Source: G963667915 sp965197385
GTDB taxonomy: Bacteria > Acidobacteriota > Vicinamibacteria > Vicinamibacterales > UBA823
NCBI GenBank assembly: GCA_965197385.1
Contig: CBDANA010000006.1
Coordinates: 496,001-560,000, forward strand
Direction of reading: 5' to 3'
DNA length: 64,000 bases
The notes below the pieces were generated by a model. The model made no database searches, was not told the origin of the DNA, and saw only the letters and a list, made by a program, of their open reading frames with translations. Position numbers and translations under genes: made by a program. Positions 36,276 to 44,764 of this stretch are shown here, piece by piece; positions within the stretch are counted from its first letter, which is position 1; every line of letters starts with the position of its first letter.

Positions 36276-36281
36276 ACGTTG

Positions 36282-37322
36282 TCAGACCAAGTTGGACACT
36301 TCGGCGCCGTTGCGTAGAGACACATCCGAGCGAATGGCCGCGTGATGCGGCCCGTGTAAGTTCTCGCGTTTCCGTTGCTGCAGCGTCCGCTGTTTAATGC
36401 GTGCCCGGCGCGCCAGGATGGTGACCTGCCGTCCGTGAAACATGTCGGCGGGCGTCACGTTCTGCAGCGCCTCATGATACCGCCGGTGATTGTAGTCCTC
36501 CACGAAATGGGCGACCGCCCGTTCCACGTCCCACGGCGTGTAGTAGTGCTCGAGTTTCACGACGTTCTTCAGCGAGCGGTGGTACCGCTCGATCTTCCCC
36601 TGGGTCATCGGGTGATACGGTGCGCTGCGCGTGTGCGGCAGCCCGTGGGCCTCCAGATAGGTCGCGAGCTGCCCCGAGATGTAGCAGGGCCCATTGTCGT
36701 TGAGCAAGCGCGGGCGATGCGCCACCGGGACCGCATCGACGCCGGTGGCGGCACGTGCCAAGTCGAGGGTCTCCATGACGTCCATGGCCTGCATCGACGT
36801 GCGCAGGGTCCAGGCCAGGATGTACCGCGAGTAGTCATCGAGCACGGTCGACAAGTAGTACCAGCCCCAGCCCACCACGTGGAGATACGTAAAGTCGGTT
36901 TGCCACAGCTCGTTCGGCCGGTGCGTCGGCTGCTGAAACACCTTGCCCGCCGACAGCACGACGAAGGCCGGGCTGGTGATCAGGTCGAAGGCTTTCAGAA
37001 TGCGATAGACGCTCGATTCCGAAAGGAAATGCGCCTCCCGGTCCGTGAATTGCCAGGCCAGTTCCCGCGGCGTGCGCTCGGGCACGGCCAAGGCGAGGTC
37101 GACGACCTGTTGTCGCACCCGTGGTGGAATGCGATTCCAGTGCCGCCGCGCAGCCGGCGGGCGGGCCGCGAGCCCATCCAATCCGCCCTCGGCGTAGCGG
37201 CGATACCACGTGTAGAACGTCGCGCGCGGCACCTGGAGCTCGCGGAGCGTCTGCCGGACGGGCAGATCCGAGCCTTCGACCAAGCGAATGACTTCGGCCT
37301 TCTCGGCCGCCGTCAGTCGCAC
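36282..37322 (-). CDS. IS3-family transposase OrfB (IS481/IS150-like integrase core)
   Basis: A 346-residue protein with an N-terminal HTH (AEKAEVIRLVEGSDLPVRQT, VPRATFYTWYRRYAEGGLDG) and an rve core: LWQTDFTYLHVVGWGWYYLS (D), RLLNDNGPCYISGQLATYLE (D) and HPMTQGKIERYHRSLKNVVK (E). The last few codons and stop lie in flanking DNA just beyond the inverted repeat. It is open upstream across the A8 slippery run of orfA, so a fused OrfAB can be made by -1 frameshifting. Confidence 0.92.
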   Translation of the reverse strand: MRLTAAEKAEVIRLVEGSDLPVRQTLRELQVPRATFYTWYRRYAEGGLDGLAARPPAARRHWNRIPPRVRQQVVDLALAVPERTPRELAWQFTDREAHFLSESSVYRILKAFDLITSPAFVVLSAGKVFQQPTHRPNELWQTDFTYLHVVGWGWYYLSTVLDDYSRYILAWTLRTSMQAMDVMETLDLARAATGVDAVPVAHRPRLLNDNGPCYISGQLATYLEAHGLPHTRSAPYHPMTQGKIERYHRSLKNVVKLEHYYTPWDVERAVAHFVEDYNHRRYHEALQNVTPADMFHGRQVTILARRARIKQRTLQQRKRENLHGPHHAAIRSDVSLRNGAEVSNLV

Positions 37323-37681
37323 GTGTCGTCTCCCGAGTCGGAGCCCGTCACGTTTTTTTTGAGCAGGCGGTTTTCGAGGACGACCTCGGCCACGAGCTGC
37401 TTCAGGCGGCTATTCTCCTTGCGCAGATCGGTGACCTCGGGGGCCGTCGCTTCACGGCTCGTATCGCCGACAAGACGCTTCTTGCCGGCCTCGAGAAACT
37501 CCTTGCTCCACCGGTAGTACAGATTCGGCGCCAGCCCTTCCTTCCGGCACAGCGTGGCGATGCGCTCCTCGCCGCGCAGGCCCTCGAGTACGATCCGAAT
37601 CTTCTCTTCGGCTGAAAACCGCCGGCGCGTCTTCCGCCGGATTTCCTGCACGACTCTTTCTGGCGACGCTTCCTTGCCCAT
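37313..37681 (-). CDS. IS3-family transposase OrfA
   Basis: A 122-residue HTH protein: RRRFSAEEKIRIVLEGLRGE, IATLCRKEGLAPNLYYRWSK, then a leucine-zipper-like region KENSRLKQLVAEVVLENRLL. It ends shortly after a run of eight A residues at 37353-37360 (minus strand), a slippery site for making OrfAB. It overlaps orfB by ten bases. Confidence 0.92.
   Translation of the reverse strand: MGKEASPERVVQEIRRKTRRRFSAEEKIRIVLEGLRGEERIATLCRKEGLAPNLYYRWSKEFLEAGKKRLVGDTSREATAPEVTDLRKENSRLKQLVAEVVLENRLLKKNVTGSDSGDDTCD
37353..37360 (-). promoter_or_regulatory. A8 slippery site for -1 programmed frameshifting
   Basis: Eight consecutive A on the minus strand, read as CTC AAA AAA AAC in orfA. The -1 frame upstream of the orfB start is open through this run, as needed for an OrfAB fusion in IS3 elements. 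Confidence 0.65.
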
Positions 37682-37720
37682 GGGGATCCTCCTCCCCTGG
37701 CTCGGAAGTGTCTCTTACTT

Positions 37721-37954
37721 TCAGGGCCTCAATGGTCCAAAAGGGTCTGAACCCCTACAGGCATGGCTAGGGCTCTGGGGCCACGGGGGATTCAGATCGA
37801 GTCGATTTCTACCCCGACTCGGCACCTTGAACACCTCCCCGCTGACCACCCATCGGGTATCTCGATACACTGCGCGCCCAAAGGCGAGGCTCACTGCGCC
37901 AGAGTTCTTCAGTATGACGACTGGCCACTTTCGGGCGTAGATCACTCGTTTCAT
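37721..37954 (-). CDS. Small unidentified ORF upstream of IS3
   Basis: ATG 37954 has a strong GGGAGGAC site and begins MKRVIYARKWPVVILKNSGA. The frame runs 77 residues, but its second half (from about NRLDLNPPWPQ) looks like translated non-coding DNA. I do not recognise it. It could be the start of a gene truncated before or by the IS3 insertion. Confidence 0.3.
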   Translation of the reverse strand: MKRVIYARKWPVVILKNSGAVSLAFGRAVYRDTRWVVSGEVFKVPSRGRNRLDLNPPWPQSPSHACRGSDPFGPLRP

Positions 37955-38250
37955 GTTCGTCCTCCCACGCCGATTTTTTGGACTCCGAATCAGCCGCGCC
38001 ATAAAACCCACGTCCGCGCGCACATCACGGTCGTGGAATTGTCGACGATCTGGTTCTATAACGAACTGTACCGCACCGACCGAGCCGAGCCGTTCTTATT
38101 GCCTAAGCTCAACCGACCGCCTGAGCCTGCCGCCGCGCCCGCCGGTTCTGGATTGTGGTGTCAGCGGTCCGAGTCGACGGTGCCGTTGGCCCGAGCCCGA
38201 GCTACCGGTATACTGCCCTGCGAGATCGTCCACTACGAAGGAGTCACTGC
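37955..38250. other. Non-coding or decayed segment
   Basis: No convincing gene on either strand. The last 25 bases hold the AAGGAG ribosome site of the VOC gene. Confidence 0.4.
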
Positions 38251-38673
38251 ATGGCGCTGAGCACGTATCTGACGTTCGATGGCAACTGCCGCGAGGCGTT
38301 TGACTTCTACCGGTTGGTCTTCGGGGGTGAATTCGCCGTGATGCAGACGTTCGCGGACGGGCCGCCCGACATACCGATGCCCGAAGGCGCACAGGATCTC
38401 GTCATGCACGTTTCCCTGCCGGTCGGGTCGAGCGTCCTGATGGGGAGCGACAGGGGTCCGGGTTTCGGCCCGCCGCTGGTCGCGGGCAACAGCTTCTCCA
38501 TCTCCATCGCGGGCCAGAGCCGCGAGCATTGCGACGAGGTGTTCGCGAAGCTGTCGGCGGGCGGTAAGGCGACGATGCCGCTACAGGAGATGTTCTGGGG
38601 TGCGTACTACGGGATGTGCACTGACAGGTTCGGCATCAACTGGATGATCAACTACGACCTGCCGAAGAGCTGA
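38251..38673 (+). CDS. VOC-superfamily (PhnB/glyoxalase-like) protein
   Basis: A 140-residue protein with paired beta-alpha-beta-beta-beta modules: STYLTFDGNCREAFDFYRLV, LVMHVSLPVGSSVLMGSDR, SFSISIAGQSREHCDEVFAK and the ending FWGAYYGMCTDRFGINWMIN. The last motif is that of the PhnB/DUF1428-type branch often called 3-demethylubiquinone-9 methyltransferase-like. Reaction unknown. ATG 38251 has AAGGAG seven bases upstream. It is an intact passenger between IS elements. Confidence 0.92.
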   Translation: MALSTYLTFDGNCREAFDFYRLVFGGEFAVMQTFADGPPDIPMPEGAQDLVMHVSLPVGSSVLMGSDRGPGFGPPLVAGNSFSISIAGQSREHCDEVFAKLSAGGKATMPLQEMFWGAYYGMCTDRFGINWMINYDLPKS

Positions 38674-38912
38674 GCGGGCCGACTCCTCTGTCCGACCAGG
38701 ACGCTCCAGTCAGACCCAGGCCGTGCGGGTACTGCGCCCGCATCCCGCACCCGGGAAATCGCGGCGCTCCGCTCGCGTCGTCATCGGGTCAGGGGTCGGC
38801 GACGGACGGTTCGGAACTGTACGGGCGAGCAAGGAGCGGCGCGGCGTCAGCGGTGGCGTCGCCCGTCTGGTGGTCGCGGCCAGCGAGTGGTGCTTGCGCC
38901 ATTCGCTGTTGA

Positions 38913-40013
38913 TCAGGCAGCCGATCTGTGTTCGTGCGGCCACGAGAACGATGACAGCGCGGCTGGGCTAGTTTGCATGAGCTGGACGGCGCCGGGAACG
39001 CGTACGACCGCCACATGGAATGCGTAGAGAGCGGCCGGCGCCGTGAAGATGTCGCGCCAGTTCATTGGCGCGTTCACCAAGCCGGCTTGCATCGCTGGCG
39101 TCCGGGTCTCTCGACCGAACTTCAACGCCCTGTGCGGCCGGATGACATTGTAAGAGCAGCGCAAGAGGTCGACGTGCCCGTGGAGCTGGTCGGCGCCACG
39201 GGCGTGGCAGGGCGAGCGACGGCGCAAGTACGCCGAGCCTTGGCGAATCGTGAGGTTGAGACGCTCGACGAACGAGGTGTGCAGGGTCTCGGAATCCTCC
39301 GACTCCCACAGCGCAGCCTTCAGCCGACCCGCCGTGCCGATCCTCCGGCGCCGTTCGACTCGGACGACGCGATCGTTCCGCCGAGTCTTGAGCGCTTGAC
39401 CATAGACGCACGCCGACCCAAAGGGGCGCTCAATCACCCCAACGTAGTCCTCGAACCCCTCGGTCGCGATCAGCGGGAATCCCACCACGCGTCCGCGGAG
39501 GATGACGTCGTTGAGGACGGCCGTGGCGTTTCGAGAGGAGCGGCGGCCGAGCACGCTCCCGGCCCACAATCGGGAACACACCTCGATGGCCGCACACAAC
39601 CAGGGGGCTCTGCTCTTGGTGCCGATGAACGTGCAGAGCTCATCAGCCGGCAGCTCAATGATTTCGAAGTCGCGCAACATCCGCTGGTTGAAGCGCTTCG
39701 CCGCTGTCGAGGCCCGCTCGAGCCATCGCGCGATGGTATTGCGGGAATGGCCCGTGACCCGGGCGGTCGCAGAAATGCTCACACCCTCGACGCGCAGGCT
39801 CGCAACCTGGTCGAATGCCCTACGAGCGCAGCGAAGGCCGCTGTACGCTGTCCCCGTGTGCGTGCTGACCGTTCCCCCGCAGACCGTGCAGCGGTACCGC
39901 CAGCGTCGGCCCCACTTCGTCGGAAACGAGCCGTGGCCCACGATGTTGAGGCCCAGTTTTCCACGGTTGTCACACCCGCGCGTGGCGCAGGCCATCCCGT
40001 CGATCGCGTGCAT
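38913..40013 (-). CDS. IS1-like DDE transposase with zinc-ribbon N-terminus
   Basis: A 366-residue protein with a CxxC zinc ribbon (YRCTVCGG), HTH GVSISATARVTGHSRNTIAR, then ELPADELCTFIGTKSRAPWL (D), FPLIATEGFEDYVGVIERPF (D) and TSFVERLNLTIRQGSAYLRR (E), ending FGRETRTPAMQAGLV plus a tail of about 45 residues. Such proteins are usually labelled IS1 family. The frame is intact. Inverted ends were not identified. Confidence 0.85.
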   Translation of the reverse strand: MHAIDGMACATRGCDNRGKLGLNIVGHGSFPTKWGRRWRYRCTVCGGTVSTHTGTAYSGLRCARRAFDQVASLRVEGVSISATARVTGHSRNTIARWLERASTAAKRFNQRMLRDFEIIELPADELCTFIGTKSRAPWLCAAIEVCSRLWAGSVLGRRSSRNATAVLNDVILRGRVVGFPLIATEGFEDYVGVIERPFGSACVYGQALKTRRNDRVVRVERRRRIGTAGRLKAALWESEDSETLHTSFVERLNLTIRQGSAYLRRRSPCHARGADQLHGHVDLLRCSYNVIRPHRALKFGRETRTPAMQAGLVNAPMNWRDIFTAPAALYAFHVAVVRVPGAVQLMQTSPAALSSFSWPHEHRSAA

Positions 40014-40057
40014 CGCTCACGTGTACCTGGGGGGAACCCGCGGTTTTCGCCGACCGA

Positions 40058-40294
40058 TCAACAGCGACCGGCGCAAGCACCCTTCGCCGTAGCCCATTCA
40101 CCCTCGCCGACGATCGATAGACCACTGCTGTCGATGATGAGGTGAAGGCCCGCGCGCTTTAGTACGCGCCGTAGCGAGAGATCGAGGTGAAACCAGATGG
40201 TGATGTCGCCTCGGCGAACCAGAGCTCGATCGTAGGATGCCCAGTTCTTGACGCGGTATTTCGTCTTGTATTTTGGATGAACCCTCGACTTCAT
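40058..40294 (-). pseudogene. IS5-family transposase remnant with internal deletion
   Basis: Seventy-eight codons: KYRVKNWASYDRALVRRGDI joins almost directly to LHLIIDSSGLSIVGEGEWAT. In complete IS5 transposases about 80 residues (the ALECW to DHTTVSRR region) separate these motifs, so an internal deletion has occurred. The catalytic C-terminus is absent too. Confidence 0.75.
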
Positions 40295-40296
40295 TC

Positions 40297-40484
40297 TTTC
40301 AGTCTGGTCTGCTGCCTCGAAACGTCGTACCGTATTGTCGAGTAGCCCCGGGGGATTGCTCCCCCGAGGCCCTCACCAGAACCGGACTAGGAGGTTTCCA
40401 CCATCCGGCTCTTCCGCTGATGTGCTCATGGCGATGCGCCCCAGATTCGCACGCGAATCCGAGGCACGGGCAGAGGATATGGCT
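40297..40484 (-). ncRNA. Group II intron 3' fragment with domain V
   Basis: Read on the minus strand, AGAGCCGGATGGTGGAAACC pairs with TAGTCCGGTTCTG to form a domain-V-like hairpin. It is followed by GGGCCTCGGGGGAGCAATCC and CCCGGGGCTACTCGAC, a layout I recognise from the 3' ends of bacterial group II introns after the reverse transcriptase. It is joined at 40485 to an IS6 end. The matching 5' half lies at 44079-44764 on the other strand. Confidence 0.65.
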
Positions 40485-41270
40485 TTGTCAACTTGCCGGA
40501 CGCGGGCCGGGTCGCCGGCCAAGATCCGAACTTGGGCGGCTGCTCACGAAGCACACGTCACCACGTTCCATTCGGCGAACGCTCGGGTGCGGAGCGCGCG
40601 GTGATGAGCGGCTTGTAGGAGGTGCCGGCCGACGCGGAAGAGATTCTGGACGACGCCGTGGACCGACGCGAAGCGTTGGAGGTGCGCGATCGATGTGAAG
40701 CCGCGCATCTGGCGCTCGCGGTGGCGGGTCGGTTGATGAGGCACTTCGACGCGATTGTTCGCATACGGGGCTGTGCAGTGCATGACCGACGGGATCAGGG
40801 TACGGCAGGCGGCTTGATAGCTCGGCAGCTTGTTGGTGATCAAGCAGCGAGGGAGGGCGCCCTGTGTTTTCAAGAGCTTGCGGAAGAATCGGATCGCAGC
40901 TCGCCGATTCCGCCGGGGTTGCACGAGGATGTCGATCACATCCCCATCCTCGTCAACCGCCCGCCACAAGTACTGCGTCCGGCCCTGCATCCGCACGAAC
41001 AGCTCATCGAGATACCACGTATCTCCCTGGCGCCGCCGCCGCCGCCGCCGCCGTCGCGCATACTCCAGCCCGAACGTCCGGCACCATTGGCGGATCGTCT
41101 CGTACGTGACGGTGATGCCGCGCTCGGCGAGGAGGTCCTCGACGTCCCGAAAACTGAGGCTGAACCGGTGGTACAACCACACCGCGTGACTGATGACTTC
41201 CGACGGGAATCGGTATCCTCGGTAGCTCGGCATACGGCTACTGTGCCACGTCGGCACTCAAGTTGTCTGT
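40485..41270 (-). mobile_element. IS6-family insertion sequence
   Basis: About 0.79 kb, with ends TTTGTCAACTTGCCGG at 40485 and, from the other end, ACAGACAACTTGAGTGCCG. A partial copy of its transposase 3' end lies inverted at 44765-45055. Confidence 0.85.
40544..41233 (-). CDS. IS6-family transposase
   Basis: A 229-residue DDE transposase: PSYRGYRFPSEVISHAVWLY, RFSLSFRDVEDLLAERGITV (HTH), DTWYLDELFVRMQGRTQYLW (D), CLITNKLPSYQAACRTL, where the usual catalytic TDK is TNK, and YANNRVEVPHQPTRHRERQM, where the usual ENRxExSHQ catalytic E is present. The D-to-N change at the second catalytic position and V in place of another conserved residue suggest reduced or lost activity. A tract of nine Arg follows LEYA. 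Confidence 0.88.
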   Translation of the reverse strand: MPSYRGYRFPSEVISHAVWLYHRFSLSFRDVEDLLAERGITVTYETIRQWCRTFGLEYARRRRRRRRRQGDTWYLDELFVRMQGRTQYLWRAVDEDGDVIDILVQPRRNRRAAIRFFRKLLKTQGALPRCLITNKLPSYQAACRTLIPSVMHCTAPYANNRVEVPHQPTRHRERQMRGFTSIAHLQRFASVHGVVQNLFRVGRHLLQAAHHRALRTRAFAEWNVVTCAS

Positions 41271-41513
41271 GAGCATGATTCCCCTGCCTGTCGGGGTTGC
41301 TCAGTGACACCGGTGGGTGCCGGTCTGGCCTGACCCACAAGTTGACTGACCTACGGTCCTGGCTACTGAACTGTCGGTCATCGTCCGTCGGCGATTGACA
41401 CGGCAACCCGTCTGACCGGATGGGGTGACCCAATAGGGGCCTGCTGCAACGTCGACCCATCAAGTCCTGTCCGCCCATCCGGCCGACGCACCAGCACCCG
41501 AGGAGGCCACCCG
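41271..41513 (+). ncRNA. IS110 5' non-coding region, candidate bridge RNA
   Basis: The 243 bases before the IS110 transposase contain no gene and several stem-loops, such as CCCCTGCCTGTCGGGG at 41281-41296 and ACCGGTGGGTGCCGGT at 41309-41324. IS110-group elements encode a bridge RNA in this position that pairs with target and donor DNA. Presence here is inference from family and layout; loop-target pairing was not tested. Confidence 0.4.
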
Positions 41514-42599
41514 GTGACGAACCACAGGACTATCCAGCCTGACGCGCGGAAGGTGATCGTCGGCGTGGACACCCACAAGCACGTCCACGTGGCCGTGGCG
41601 ATCGACACGAGGGGGGTCCGCCTCGACGATCGATCGTGTGCCGCCGACTCAGACGGCTACCAACAGCTGATCACCTGGGCCGAGCGTCACGGCCGCATCG
41701 CCGCGTTCGGCATCGAGGGCACCGGCAGCTACGGGGCGGGACTCACTCGCGCGGTCCGGCGAGCCGGGCACCAGGTGCTCGAAGTGAACCGAGGCGACCG
41801 GCGCACACGTCGAATCGCCGGGAAGTCCGACCCCGTGGATGCCGAGACCGCCGCGCGGTCGGTTCTGGCGGGCCAATCGACCGCCATCCCGAAGACCGCG
41901 GACGGAGCGGTCGAGATGATGCGCCACCTCAAAGTCGCGCGCCGGACGGCGGTCAAAGCCCGCACCTCGGCGATGATCACGCTGAAGCAGATCGTCGTCA
42001 CCGCGCCGCCCGCGCTACGAGAGACCCTCAACCCGCTCGCCGACCAGGCGCTCCTCAAACGCTGCCGCGGATGGCGCTGCGGCACGATCGATACGCCGAC
42101 CGCCTCGGCGAAACATACCCTCCGGGCGCTCGCCCGTCGCTGGTTCGCTCTCTCCGTCGAAATCGTGGACCACGACCGTCACGTGAGTCGACTCACCACC
42201 CAGACCTCACCGACGCTGCGTGAGGGCTTCGGCATCGGTGCCGACACCGCCGCCGAACTGCTGATCATCTTTGGCGACACCCCCGATCGGATTCATTCTG
42301 AAGCCGCCTTCGCCAAGCTTTGCGGGGCCTGCCCCATCCCGGCTTCGTCCGGGATGACGACGGGGCGCCACCGCCTCTACCGCGGCGGTCATCGCCAGGC
42401 CAACGCCGCGCTCCACCGGGCCGTCATCGTGCGGATGCGGTTCCACACACCAACCCTCAACTACGTCGAACGACGCACCGCTGAAGGGCGGCCCAAACGG
42501 GAGATCATCCGCTGTCTTAAACGCTTTCTCGCCCGCGAGATCTTTCAGCGCGTGATGGCAGACTACCGAGCGCGCCAAGCCGCAGACTTGGCGGCCTGA
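41514..42599 (+). CDS. IS110-family DEDD transposase/recombinase
   Basis: A 361-residue protein with an N-terminal RuvC-like DEDD domain: VIVGVDTHKHVHVAVAID (D), AAFGIEGTGSYGAGL (E) and GKSDPVDAETAARSVL (DxxD). The C-terminal Tnp_20 domain with the active serine lies in ACPIPASSGMTTGRHRLYRG, then GGHRQANAALHRAVIVRMRF. Length is normal and the frame is intact. The GTG start at 41514 follows an AGGAGG site. The long 5' and short 3' non-coding ends fit the IS110 rather than IS1111 subgroup. Confidence 0.93.
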   Translation: MTNHRTIQPDARKVIVGVDTHKHVHVAVAIDTRGVRLDDRSCAADSDGYQQLITWAERHGRIAAFGIEGTGSYGAGLTRAVRRAGHQVLEVNRGDRRTRRIAGKSDPVDAETAARSVLAGQSTAIPKTADGAVEMMRHLKVARRTAVKARTSAMITLKQIVVTAPPALRETLNPLADQALLKRCRGWRCGTIDTPTASAKHTLRALARRWFALSVEIVDHDRHVSRLTTQTSPTLREGFGIGADTAAELLIIFGDTPDRIHSEAAFAKLCGACPIPASSGMTTGRHRLYRGGHRQANAALHRAVIVRMRFHTPTLNYVERRTAEGRPKREIIRCLKRFLAREIFQRVMADYRARQAADLAA

Positions 42600-42751
42600 A
42601 CGACCGTCTTGACATATAGGGGCGTCAGAACCATGTCCAGGACTAGACCTCCCTACGGGCGGGTCCTATGAAAGATCGCGAGAATCAAAGTTCCCACGAG
42701 GATCGATCGACACCTCGGGCAACCGGCGCCGGCCGAAGATACTATGCCGAT

Positions 42752-43531
42752 ATGCCGAGGTTGCGCGCAGAGTTCGCTAGTGCACACGCTATCGCCTTCG
42801 ACCTGGACGGCGTGCTCTACGAGGGTGATACACCGATTCGCGGAGCCGTCTCTGCCGTTGCTGCGGTACGCGCGGCCGGCGTGACCGTACGCTTCGTGAC
42901 CAACACCACCTCGCTCAGCCGGCGGCTAATCGCCGACAAGCTCTCGCGGCTCGGCTTCGAAGCCCACGTAGGCGAGATATTCTGCCCCGCTCGCGCGGCA
43001 GCGGCCTGGCTGCGGCAGCAGGAAGCGCGCACCGCGTTCTTCGTGCCCGACGCGGCGCGCGAAGACTTCGGGAGTATCGCTCAGGACGACGCGCGTCCCC
43101 ACGCCGTGGTCATCGGCGACTTCGATGAGCACTGGACGTTCGACACCCTCAATCGCGCGTTTCGTCTCGTCCAGGATGGCGGCGCCCAACTGATCGGCTT
43201 GGGCCGTACGCGCTACTGGAAGGGACCGCGCGGACTCCAGCTCGACGCCGGTCCCTTTCTCGTGGCGCTCGAGTACGCCACCGGTACCACGGCTCTCGTG
43301 TTCGGGAAGCCCGCCCCGGCCTTCTTCGCCGCTCTGGTCGCGGACGTCGGCACGCCCGCTTCGACGATTGCGATGGTCGGCGACGACGTTGTCACCGATG
43401 TCGGCGCGGCGATGGACGCCGGGTTGATGGGAGTTCTCGTCCGCACCGGCAAGTACCGTCCCGCAGACCTCCAGGGCCCGATTCGCCCGTCCGTCGTGGT
43501 CGACTCGGTGACGGATCTGTTGGAGCGGTAA
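42752..43531 (+). CDS. HAD-superfamily subfamily IIA hydrolase (LHPP/NagD-like)
   Basis: A 259-residue phosphatase. Motif I is IAFDLDGVLYEGDTPIRGA, motif II VRFVTNTTSLSRR, motif III K in VFGKPAPAFF and motif IV MVGDDVVTDVGAAMDAGLMG. A C2 cap lies between motifs II and III, as in subfamily IIA. It is closest in memory to the TIGR01458 (LHPP-like) group. ATG 42752 starts just before the HAD core; ATG 42668 would add an unusual 28-residue leader. Passenger gene between IS110 and IS256 remnants; substrate unknown. Confidence 0.9.
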   Translation: MPRLRAEFASAHAIAFDLDGVLYEGDTPIRGAVSAVAAVRAAGVTVRFVTNTTSLSRRLIADKLSRLGFEAHVGEIFCPARAAAAWLRQQEARTAFFVPDAAREDFGSIAQDDARPHAVVIGDFDEHWTFDTLNRAFRLVQDGGAQLIGLGRTRYWKGPRGLQLDAGPFLVALEYATGTTALVFGKPAPAFFAALVADVGTPASTIAMVGDDVVTDVGAAMDAGLMGVLVRTGKYRPADLQGPIRPSVVVDSVTDLLER

Positions 43532-43629
43532 GTCGCGATGACCGCCCGCCTCGCGTTTCAAAACTGGAGCGGCGGACTCGCCGAAGCTCTGCGGAGGCGG
43601 TCAGGTCCGCCTGGGTCGGGCTTGCGGCC

Positions 43630-44037
43630 TAGCCAAGAGTGAGCAGGCCTCATGGCGCCAGCGCCTCCAGCGCGCCTACAACCGCCCGACGTACATCGAG
43701 GCGCTGGGTGCGCTCGAGACGCTCCACCGCGAGTTGGAGGACCGGAACCAATCCGCGGCCGGCAGTCTGGCGGAAGGGCTGGACGAAACCCTGACGCTAC
43801 ATCGCCTCGGGCTGTACGGGGTGCTGGGCCGGTCGTTGAAGACGACGAACTATCTCGAATCCATCAATACGCTCGTCGAGGAACGCTGTGCGAAGGTCGA
43901 TCACTGGCAGAACTCGAGCCAACGGCACCGCTGGCTGGCAACCGCGCTTGCGGAAGGTGATGGGCTACCGTCACCTGCCCGCGCTCCGGGGCGTTGGTGC
44001 ACGGTGCGACCAGGCAAGGCTGGTCAAAGGGGAGTGA
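43630..44037 (+). pseudogene. IS256 (mutator)-family transposase C-terminal remnant
   Basis: Codons spell WRQRLQRAYNRPTYIEALGA, then LKTTNYLESINTLVEERCAK (the E-containing motif) and WQNSSQRHRWLATAL. A shift near 43955 then continues in another frame as KVMGYRHLPALRG to a TGA at about 44035. The N-terminal two-thirds are absent. Confidence 0.8.
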
Positions 44038-44078
44038 CGATGCGGTGACGTCATGAAACTTTGTTCGCCGTCCAACGG

Positions 44079-44764
44079 GTGCGAAACCCGTCCGGTGAAG
44101 GGCGACCCACCCACCCCGGGAGCGAGCCTTGCGGCGTCCGCGGTAACGAAGACGCCGATGCGTAGGCACGCAAGCGGGTGGGCCGTAGGGTTTACAGCCA
44201 CGCAATAACGCTCATTCTGGGTGCCCAGGGCATTGTGCAGCCTGCAGGTGATGGCGGTCTCGACGCGATGGGCAAGCCGAGACGCGCACCCAGCGGGGTC
44301 TGAGCCTACGGCACGCTGGAAGAGGACGGCCCAGGCACCTGGGAGGCCCTTCTTCCTCCTTGTCGCACGAGGGACAGGGTAGGCCACCGGCCAGGGACGA
44401 CCGGAGCCGCGGCCGACGGGCGGGAGGGAGTCGGCGGGCTGCAGACGAGCGAGGACGTCGGGGCACGGGTTGGCCCCCGGACCCGGCCGAGCAAAGGCGG
44501 CCCGTGTTGGTGTGAGCTTTCGACGGGACCCATGACCGGCGCGTGGACGTCGGGACTCATGTCACCAGCAATTCGAAAGGTAGTGGACCGAGCGCGAAGG
44601 GAACCCGAGGGACGGTTCCATTCACTGGGCATCTCCTGGATGTGCCGGCGCTGGCGGCCGCCTACTGGAGTATCCGAAAGGATGCGGCAGTCGGGGGGGA
44701 TGGGGTCACCAAGGACCAGTATGGGCAGGACTTGGAGCAAAATCTTCAGGACCTGTACGCCCGG
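44079..44764 (+). ncRNA. Group II intron 5' half (domain I region onward)
   Basis: The segment starts GTGCGAAACCCGTCCGGTG, fitting the GUGYG 5' boundary of bacterial group II introns, and continues as about 460 bases of GC-rich structured, non-coding sequence before the start of an intron reverse transcriptase. It breaks off at 44764, joined to an IS6 fragment. The 3' half with domain V is at 40297-40484, inverted. Confidence 0.65.
44543..44764 (+). pseudogene. Group II intron reverse transcriptase/maturase, N-terminal fragment
   Basis: About 74 codons ending FTGHLLDVPALAAAYWSIRK, DAAVGGDGVTKDQYGQDLEQ and NLQDLYAR. This is the RT-0/RT-1 region of intron-encoded proteins (normally DAAxGVDGVT). 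The frame then runs into IS6 transposase sequence, so all catalytic (YADD) and maturase parts are gone. Confidence 0.8.

Larger units (their letters stand above)
36287..37720 (-). mobile_element. IS3-family insertion sequence, apparently intact
   Basis: About 1.43 kb, with imperfect inverted ends containing GACACTTC (near 36295 and complementary near 37706). orfA and orfB are both open and overlap. It interrupts the DUF429-like remnant on the left. Confidence 0.85.

Noticed and set aside
37790..37830. CCGACTCGGCACC, resembling the end of a tracrRNA/sgRNA
   Set aside because: No cas gene, no repeat array and no anti-repeat; the resemblance is to a short GC-rich word only.
40336..40368. Strong hairpin CGGGGGATTGCTCCCCCG as a rho-independent terminator
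   Set aside because: It lies immediately next to the domain-V-like stem in the expected order of a group II intron 3' end, so the intron explanation is preferred.
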